A stretch of 64,000 nt of DNA, taken from Ectocarpus siliculosus. Taxonomy: Eukaryota > Sar > Phaeophyceae > Ectocarpales > Ectocarpaceae. Position 1 is the stretch's first letter. Each line of letters begins with the position of its first letter. The translations under genes were made by a program, and so were the position numbers. The notes beneath the pieces were generated by a model. The model was not told the origin of the DNA. It saw only the letters and a list, made by a program, of their open reading frames with translations, and searched no databases. The DNA lies in NCBI GenBank assembly GCA_000310025.1, contig FN649739.1, forward strand, positions 593,510 through 657,509, read 5' to 3'. Positions 56,001 to 64,000 of the stretch are shown one piece after another.

Positions 56001-58787
56001 CATTTCCAAACTTCCAGTGCCGACTTTCCAGATTTCCTTTCGAAACACCTCTTTCCATATTTCCCGTGCGAGTAGGGTTTTTTTTCCCGGGCCGCACATC
56101 GATATTGAACGGTCTGCGGGTTTGGAAATTTGGACATTTGGAAGCGAAATCCAAGACCTAACTGTTTTAAACGGCCCAAAACCCGAGCGTCACTTCAACT
56201 CAAGCCTTGTTTCTCTTCATCCCGGCCTTCACGACAACGCCTTTCCTGTCAAATACCATTCATTTTGATGTGCGGTGCGATCGATACTCGCAGACGATGG
56301 CAATGCTGAGTCCTAGGCTCGAAGGAGAGTCGAGCGCAAGGAGACAAACGATGGAATCAGCGGCATCTCGGCTGCGGGTAAGTCATTGTTGTTTCTGCAC
56401 GCACGCACGGCATTGTCCCTGTGGCGTTCTACTCGGGTAGTTCGCATGGGTGTGGTCGCTGGGCACTTTTGACGTCTTGTGGGGGTGTGGCGGCTCTGTA
56501 GCCACACGCTCTTGCACTGAAGCTTTGTACGAAAGGCTGCAAGTCGAAACTTGTTGACAGATCTCGGCCGGCCTATCCTCTCGCCGGACCTACCATGTTC
56601 ACACCCCTTGACGTTTCTGTCGTAAAACCTCGTGTGCAAGCCTGAGTTCACAATGCCCGGTGTCGATCGTCGTGCTTGTTTCAGCCGGTGCAGGTCTTCC
56701 GAAAAGAATGAAAGGAATTAAGTCGTGTTTTCAGTGTGGCAGCCGTTTCCAATCAGTGCTTGGGGCTTCGGTCGGATTTCGGCTACACCTGTGTGTCTCG
56801 GCTCGCCCTTCACAACTCTCCCGACAATCACGGTCAGGGCTGCGTATGTTCGACACCTCCATAACCGTGTTTCGCTGTGCTACTTGTGTGCTGCCTGTCC
56901 ACCTACAGCCAATACTCCGTTCAGGAGGGGCGGAGGACGCGATCGAGACGACTCTGGGGGGTGGTGTGGTGGACGACGCGATGATCCTGTTGCTGGAGGT
57001 ATACTGGTCATTCACAGCCTTCTAAACCCCCGATTATTAGTTGTTTCACTTCTCGTCCGGTATCTCTAATGTATCCTTCTTCACGGCAATGTTCAGTGTT
57101 TCATGGCCAACAACAGCTACATGTCAAGTCCTTTAGGTGACGAGCTCGCCCTGCCAACTTGTGTGGGGGTCCGCAACTCTCCGTAGGCTGCTTGCCGATG
57201 TGTTCTCCACACCGGCTGTTACAGTCTACCACGTTGCATGCTCATCACCGTTGATTGAGGCCTGGCGTTGCTTAGTAAACGTTTGCGGAAATTCAGACTA
57301 AGGTGAGTGTTGCGTGTTCCAATCATTGTGCTCGAAACTCTTTTCCCTCTCAGGGGATCACGCTTCTCGCCCAGACGACCCGGGAGGAGGCCCCCAACCA
57401 GAGAGCCGCTGAATACGTGCGGCGGATATCGGAGTCGTTGAAGGGAAAGGCGCAGGTAGAACCGGCGCGGGTTGGGCTGGCTATTCTAAGGGGGGTAAAA
57501 TCTGTCTTCTTGCTCGTGTCTGGTGCAAATTGGCGCCATTGGTAGGGCGGTGGTGGTGGTGGGGTAGTGTGGAATCCATTGCATGGCCGTTCTGTTGGTT
57601 CAAGACGAAGGGATTTGGTCGGTGTTACCGATGAGGAATCGATGTTAATCAGGCCGTGTTATTCGGCCATACGTCGCACAGGTGGACCGTGTGGAACAGA
57701 ACAAAAGGATGAGGAGGCACGTCGGTTCACCTTTGGCTGCTCGAAAGCGTTTCTAATTCTTGGGGGCATTGCCTAATGAGGAGTTTGGCCATAGTTTCAG
57801 TATGAGTCCACTTGGAGCTTAGAAGCCGATCCCTGATGAATCATGTCGTTCATCTCCGCACTCCCCACCCACTATACGCACAGCCAACTGCATTTCTTGT
57901 ATCGCTTTGTTTTTTCAGCACGACAGCAACGTGGGGCTAAGCTCGATGGAGGAGCAAAGCTGGCTGAAAAAATGCCCGCGGACAGTACTGCTATACTTGA
58001 TGCGCTTCGCCTACACGACGTGAGCTGTCCTTGGTCGTGGATGGTGCATGGATTTGCGTTATTCTATAGCTGGTTGTTTCCCTGATGTTGGCCGTTGAAC
58101 TTGGAGGTTGGGTACTGCAGGGTTGCTGCTGTGGCGTCCTGCTCTCGAACCCGCATTCTACGTGGCTTTTCGTCGGTGTTCATGTTGGCCGTACCGAAGT
58201 TTGTATTGTTGAGCTTGTCGCCTTCCGTTGAGACCCACATGCGTGTACCCGGAGCGTTCGCAAGCATTTTTCGTCTTTTCTTTTTGGCCCCGATTGTTGA
58301 CTGTTGTGCTCTGCTTCTTTCCTCATCGACGACGATAGGCGCGGCGAGAAACTGACCCACGATGTCTACATCCCCAAGGAGATCGATATGGCGCCGTACA
58401 TCGGCCCACCTACCACCAGAGCCGGAGGTAAGATACGTCACACCACCAGGATATTCAATTCACCAGTGCCCACGCCTGAGTGGAATTCCACCTTTCGTCT
58501 CGGATCATGCAAGTCAACACGATTTCCAACTTTTTCTCGCCTCAAACCTCATTGCCCTCACCGCATTCTGCTTTTGGCCCGCAGCCCGGCAGCCGGACAT
58601 GTACGACCTCAACGGAGTCGTGCACCACATCGGCCAAACGACCAACAAGGGGCACTACGTTGCCTTTGTCCGCCTGCCTGGAGAGGGGTGGCTTCGATAC
58701 GACGACGCCAAAGTCACCGGAGTTACCGACAGTGACGTGCGGACCCAGAACGCGCTCATTCTGTCGTACACTCGCCGATCAGGCTAG
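50014..58787 (+). CDS. ubiquitin-specific protease (family C19) catalytic domain
   Basis: Exons: 50014-50125, 50693-50841, 51342-about 51400, about 51540-51589, 51919-51996, 52752-52838, 53444-53575, 53866-53943, 54396-54500, 54718-54771, 55273-55413, 55516-55647, 56294-56377, 56909-56998, 57354-57455, 57919-58019, 58339-58427 and 58585-58787; phases agree except around 51400-51540. The Cys box is GLQNSSSANLCCVNAVLQ (first C of CC catalytic). The glutamine box is GQQGDAHLILMKLLDAL. Zinc-finger-like pairs are CSC and CYAC. The palm reads SWLKKCPRTVLLYLMRFAY and IPKEIDMAPY. The His box is NGVVHHIGQTTNKGHYVAF, then WLRYDDAKV. All hallmarks of an active deubiquitinase are present: it cleaves ubiquitin from proteins. 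Between fingers and palm lies an enlarged insert with a Cys-rich stretch. No start codon suits the first exon (incoming phase 1), which supports continuity with the upstream exons from 39526. Confidence 0.88.
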
Positions 58788-61700
58788 GCTTAGTAGTGTA
58801 GACCTCCTCAAGGTTTCGTCGTTGCAGCGACAAATGACGACCTCTGATCCGGTACGGTACTTCGGCCTTGCCGAGTAGTCTCTCGGTTGATACGACGGTG
58901 CTGTTGGTTGATGATGACGTAGGTCGGCGAGGCCATCGTTGTCGCTCGAGTGGTGGTTGGTGCGCGTTGCGATCCGCAACCTTTAACGATGACGACAGGG
59001 TCGGGTGTTGACCGGACTGGCCGTACTCCTCTCGTTTGCCTTTTTGGACTTGCCACACGCAAGAAGTCGGAAAAGGTTGGTGTGATTCAACCAAATAGGT
59101 TGAGCACACGAGGATCGAGTGCAGGACTCCTGCCAAACGAATCGCGGATGGGGCAAACATCTATGGTTGTGCGCAGCAGTTGGCTTGCGCCGAACGTGGT
59201 GGCTGCCAACACAATCGAAGGGCCACCAATAAAATCAGCCAAAATACCAGTTCCAAATCAAATGTGGCACAGGCGCCCAACTGGACAGCGGTTACGCATA
59301 TATAGGGAGTCAACATGATACGTACTCTCGAAGACCCTCTGGAAGACTAAAACACCAAGGCTTGCAAATGTTGACCTCTTGCTCAGAATAGCCATATAAA
59401 TGTATGTACATCCCTCGTGAAGAACAATGAGGCATTATGCCGCCCTTCGCAGGGAATGCTTTTACTAGTACCCAGAGGCGATTTTCTAGGTTGGATCTTG
59501 CCGAGCACCTCCCCCCGGTTGAAACACCTGCAACACTTGTTCACCAAAGACATGGTAAAAGCAACAAGCCCCCCCCCTCCGTTTAAATAGAAGGAAGGTA
59601 CAGGGAGATGTTTGAGGCATGGGATAGCGAGGAAAATACGGTAGCCGTACTGGGGCCTATGAAGTGGGTTGAATAAGCGGGAAGTGATATCGATAGGATA
59701 GATAGACTAGGACAGGCATTTTCGAGCCACCTTTGGAAACGTAGGGAGGAACGATTGGCCACCGGTGATCGTTCCTTTGGGAACAATGCTCCGCCCTCTC
59801 GAGGACGCGTGGTCAATGGTCTAACCGCTAAAGCATGCAAAACATAAAAGTACACACCCCACACACACCCCTGTTCAAATATATGTACACCCACGAGCGG
59901 ATCAACTCAATACGAGTGGAGGATTTGCGCTCGACGTCAAGTTCCCGCATGCTCGAAAATACCTCTTTGTGGTTTCACAGACAGTTTATGTCGACGGCAG
60001 ACTACCAAGAAGTGTGTACAGAAAGCACAACATCATCTGCAACAGTGGGAATCACCAATAGTCTAGTTGTGAACCTCTTTGAGACTACAAAACCACCAAG
60101 CCGACAAAAAATACCCGCGCGGCGACTAAACCTCAAAACCATACCCACCCGGTCGACAAGAGGGGGGGCGCGCGGGGCATTGCACCATCGTGCCGCGCAA
60201 GTATACATACTCAGTTTTTCCAAACACAGTGTGCCTACGTCAGTAGTGGCAAACGCTGCGTTCAAGTGGGCATCAACTTCATCTTCACCCTCGCGCCGTG
60301 ATCGCTGGAAACACGCTTGGTACGGTGTAGCCATATGACAAATTTCGGCGCGATAATAATCATCATCATCATCCACACCACATCTTCTCGAATGAAAAGA
60401 CCAAGGCAGCATCACGCCTACGGTTTTGAACGAAGAACCCTAAGTAGCTAAGGGCGTTGCGTTCGCCTCTTGGCGTGCCGCTCATCGCTTTCCGACATTC
60501 TTCTAGTACGCATACCCACGTCAGAGTGTGGTTGGTTCAAGTTCGCGGGGATTGTGTGCCCATGGTTTGGTTTTCCAGCGATAAGTTTCGAAGGAGGAGG
60601 CAACAGCAACAGCAATGTCTCCCCGAGGGAGCTAGCTCTACCCAGCATCTCTCTCGTACCAGGTTAGATGCCTTGAGGTATCGTGAATGTGGGGAAAACA
60701 GGTTGGAACTACCCCCTCCCGCACGCCCCGGCCGGTTTCTTCGCGGTGTGATATGAAAGGCGTGGCTTCTTCTCGCCGTTGCTAAAAAAAAACAAAGATC
60801 ATGCCTCCGCATTCCGCCAGTCCCGTGCACAAAACTTGTGAGTGTGCACCAAAAGTGTTCCTGACAAGAGTTCCCGAGCAAAGTTGCAGAAACATTTTGC
60901 CCCTTTTTTTTCAACATTCTCCAGGCAACAAAAGTTGTGTCACCATACTTTCTGAGTATTTTTATTTTTGGTGTGTGTGTGTGTGAAGACAACAAAAACA
61001 ACAGCAACAAGAATTATGTTTTGTTGATCTGCTGAATCGACTGTCTGTGCTTCGCACACGAGTAGCACCGTTCGTTCCAGACACCCAATCACGAAGAAAC
61101 AAGCCCGAAGCTAACGTCCTCACGTGTTACCGAGCTCTGGTTGTTCCTCGATCGACACACTGCCGGTTCTGTGTTGCTGTCGGTGTCATCTTCCTCGTCC
61201 ATTACCTCTCCGGCCGCCAGTACCCCCTGCACGTCTTTAGGTTCTCGAATATTTCGTGTTCTTCGGGGACCTTTTTTTTTTATTTTTTTTCGACGATCGA
61301 AAGAGCTCGTCATCGACACTCAGTGTGGATTGACACTGCGAAACTTCGTGCACACAGAAACCAGAGTGGTGTCTGCTGCTGTTGGCGTCTGGTATGCGTC
61401 AGTTGCAGCGCCCAGGCTCCCGCCTGATGATGTGTGTCGGTCTCTGAACTGGTTGGCTCGAATGCGGTGCGCCCAGAAGAAAAAGCGGCGTAATTGCCAA
61501 AATTACTCGAAAATAGACAAGGCGCCAAGCTGATTGGCGGACGCCAAGTTAAATCTGTCCCGGTGGCTTTTTTTGCTGCCCAATAGTGGCAATAGTCCCT
61601 TTGTTATAGGCTCAAGAATTCTGGCATTTTTTTTTCTAATCTTCTACGTGCAAAATGATGAAAACCCGAGACAATATAGATCACATGTAGACGAACCGTA

Positions 61701-61842
61701 CCTCCACTCTTGTGGGTCCTGCCCCTACGATGTCTCTATACGATACTCGAATTCACGACTCAGCCAATCCGGTACGAGAATAGCCTCTTCCAAGCTATCT
61801 GAAAACCACGCCATTGTGCAGGCTGAGTGTACTGTTTTACTC
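58788..61842. other. intergenic, no supported gene
   Basis: Frames here are short and lack motifs. It contains a tRNA-like stretch at about 59805-59835 (GGTCAATGGTCTAACCGC), an ATC/ATA run near 60355-60372, and a GT run followed by a SINE-like tail (GAAGACAACAAAAACAACAG) at about 60968-61005. Poly-T tracts lie near 61272-61290 and 61628. The 3' flank of the USP gene and the end of the retroelement fall here without a clear border. Confidence 0.5.
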
Positions 61843-64000
61843 TCATCTTCCTCCTGTAAGTCCCACGGAAACCGCTTCTGCTCCTTCTCCCGCTTCCCTT
61901 ACGTACACCATTTGAACGCTCGCGACTTCCAACGCCCAGCCCGCTGAATCTGCAAGTCCGACACGCCTTGCGCGGCTAATTGCGTGGCGCCACCAATGCG
62001 ACCCGAGTGAAATGCGTACTGTGCCGGATCCTTCCCTGCACAAGCAACCATCCTCCTCAGCGCGACTACAGCTTCCCCGCGAGTAACCACCTTCCACCCG
62101 TATGCACCCATCCTCGTCATCAAAGGGGCACGTCCGGGAAGGCTCGGGTGTACGTTCAGGAGCTCCACGATCGCTTCGAAGGCTCCGAAAGGCGCCCTAC
62201 CAGATTCCTCCGATCTCGGGCTGCGGGTGCGTGTGATCGTGCATCCCTCTCGATTCTGATCTGCTTTTGACGCCACGAAATGAATCCTGACTGAATCCGC
62301 GCGCGCTCTATCTTCACTCTCCACTTGAATGTCTCCTTGAAAAAACCTCAAGCAGTCACGCGTCAAACAGGAATCTGGATGGACGAGGCCGTTCGCGTAC
62401 GCGAACAATTCTGAAGCTCGGCACAAGAGAAAATACGACAGCGTCAGTCCTAACCAGAAAACTTTTCCTCCATCCGGAGCGCTCGCAACCGTATGGTAGC
62501 CTTGCGACAACATCGACCACGTGAGGGGCAGCCTCACTTGCGCTTGCTTGCCCGTCATCCCTCGAATGCGATCAATCCCTTTCCCCGCCGCCGTAACCAT
62601 ACAGTGCGACGTGGGAGGCTCCCACCCCGTACATAGCTTATGGTAAAACTTGATGGCCGCGAGGTATCCCCGAACTGTGGACTGCTGGTTGTTGAACGAA
62701 AACAAACGACACGTCATAAATTCGAGGAGGAGCGCGATGATCTCGGGCTCGTCCATCGAGTTCAACCACGGTTCTTTACCCTTGTGTTTCATGAAATCCA
62801 ACAATGTCTTCCACTTCGCGGCATACACCTTGTGCGTGCTTCCCCCGATCGACGCGCTCACTAAAGTATCCACCAACCGCGCGACTTCCGTGCTCATCCC
62901 CCCTCCTTCCCGCCCTGTTCCTGAAGCGTCCGTAAGCGGAGGGTTCGAGGATAACGTTGGAGGTCACGGGGGTTGTTTTGTCGATGATTTTTAGTGATGT
63001 GTCATCATGAGATTCCATAACGTTCGATCGTGACGGGGTTGTAGGTTCTTTTTCTGGAGCACGAAGGAACACACTTTTTCTCCGCGTGAACCGAGTGGTA
63101 TCTCACGCCAATCGTTTGTGTTGGTGAATCTTCGGACCCTATCGGCTAGTTCCGACCTCGGCCATCGAGAAATCCCGTCCGCGAGCGTGTTTTGTACGCC
63201 CGGGATGTGTTTTGCCTCGTAACTCCATTCTCCCGAAATCTCGAGTCGTCCTAGCATTCTCATCATCAAACACGCGCGTTTGTCTCTGGCCCCGCCGCAC
63301 CGGTTTGACCATGTGACGGCCGCCATGTTGTCACCGCGCATCAAGACGGGGTCGTTGTTATTTTTCGGGCGATCCCCTACGAGACTGTGCATTACCCAGG
63401 CGGTCATGACCATGCCCACGAGTTCGAGTAGATTGATCGTGACGCTGCAGGTCTCCCGACGCGCGGCCTTTTGTTTCAATTCGGTTGCGAAGCCCAAGGG
63501 CGAGTCGTATCTCCAATACACCCTTTTCTCTGGACAGAAGCCGCCAATGGCGTCGAAACTAGCGTCTGATAGATAACGTCGTTTTGGCTGGCGTTTTACG
63601 ACACCGTAGCACGGGGCGTTCAGCGACTCTCCAGCTGTGAGCAATTCGTGTTCGATTGCCCACCTGAAAAAATCCAGGTCGTCGTGGAACTCTCTCCCTA
63701 GTTCTACAACGTGGCTACAGTTTCTCGTGTGTTTTCTGTGGAGTCCTGTGAGTCTCAACAACCTCCAGACGAAGTACTTTCCGGCCCGAACCACGTACGT
63801 GAGGTTCCACAGCTTCCCGGCTATGCTAAACACTTCTTGCGCTGTCGCTTCACGCTTGTGGCGCGGCCAGTCGATTTCTAAGGCTGTTTTTAACACCTCT
63901 GATTTCTTCGTCGTCAAAGAGATTTTTAGCTCGTGCGAGTCGATGACGAACCCTAAGAATTCAAGCTGCGTGTCCCAATCCGAACTCTTCTTCGGCGCGA
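61843..64000 (-). mobile_element. DIRS-like tyrosine-recombinase retrotransposon fossil
   Basis: On the minus strand, entering from the window edge, is the end of a reverse transcriptase (LEFLGFVIDSHELKISLT). A DIRS-type RNase H region follows to about 62.99 kb (HIPGVQNTLADGISRWPRSE). Then comes a tyrosine recombinase of about 330 residues (62897-61899) with phage-integrase-like segments (LCRASELFAYANG, FHSGRIGGATQLA). This order and the absence of a DDE integrase point to the DIRS/Ngaro group. The 5' part lies outside the window and the terminal repeats were not identified. The visible part looks largely preserved but broken, with at least one break. Its age cannot be judged without the ends. 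Confidence 0.85.

Overview
The window looks like nuclear DNA from a stramenopile, most likely a brown alga of the Ectocarpus type. The signs are fairly GC-rich DNA, multi-exon genes with short exons and introns of 0.2-1.5 kb, GT-AG junctions with tidy phase matching, many microsatellites, a Ty1/copia fossil, a DIRS-like retroelement and tRNA-derived SINEs. This assignment is inferred from style; no marker gene is present. One 100-base run of N shows it is a draft scaffold.

Left part (1-22 kb). The first 4.6 kb hold no gene I can support, apart from a possible leader exon on the minus strand. A ten-exon gene for a long charged coiled-coil protein (4679-13850, plus) reads through with matching phases at every junction. 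A broken copia element lies 99 bp after its stop codon. Converging on it from the other side is a five-exon gene (22015-18148, minus) for a kinase-like protein with a signal sequence.

Middle (22-39.5 kb). A long intergenic stretch carries a SINE and simple repeats. It is followed by a single-exon ankyrin-repeat gene (26637-27905, plus). A globin gene (38684-30431, minus) has only three exons over 8.25 kb. Its 6.3 kb first intron is packed with transposable elements: two long inverted-repeat elements and a pogo-like DNA transposon with TA target duplication.

Right part (39.5-58.8 kb, plus). A very long exon series starts at an ATG at 39526. It encodes hydrophobic segments, a four-unit 37-residue repeat, coiled coils, an in-frame duplicated exon pair and basic and Ala/Thr-rich low-complexity parts. 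From 50.0 kb it runs into a complete ubiquitin-specific protease (C19) catalytic domain ending at 58787. Phases suggest one giant gene, but two junctions near 49-50 kb could not be resolved, so it is listed as two entries. The globin and this gene are divergent and share an 841 bp upstream region holding a SINE fragment.

Right edge (58.8-64 kb). About 3 kb without a recognisable gene is followed by a DIRS-like retroelement on the minus strand that runs off the window.

The genes are unrelated housekeeping or cell-biology genes, not an operon or pathway. The points of most interest are the split globin with a hydrophobic tail, the apparent membrane/coiled-coil/USP fusion, the frame-preserving exon duplication, and the fold-back elements.
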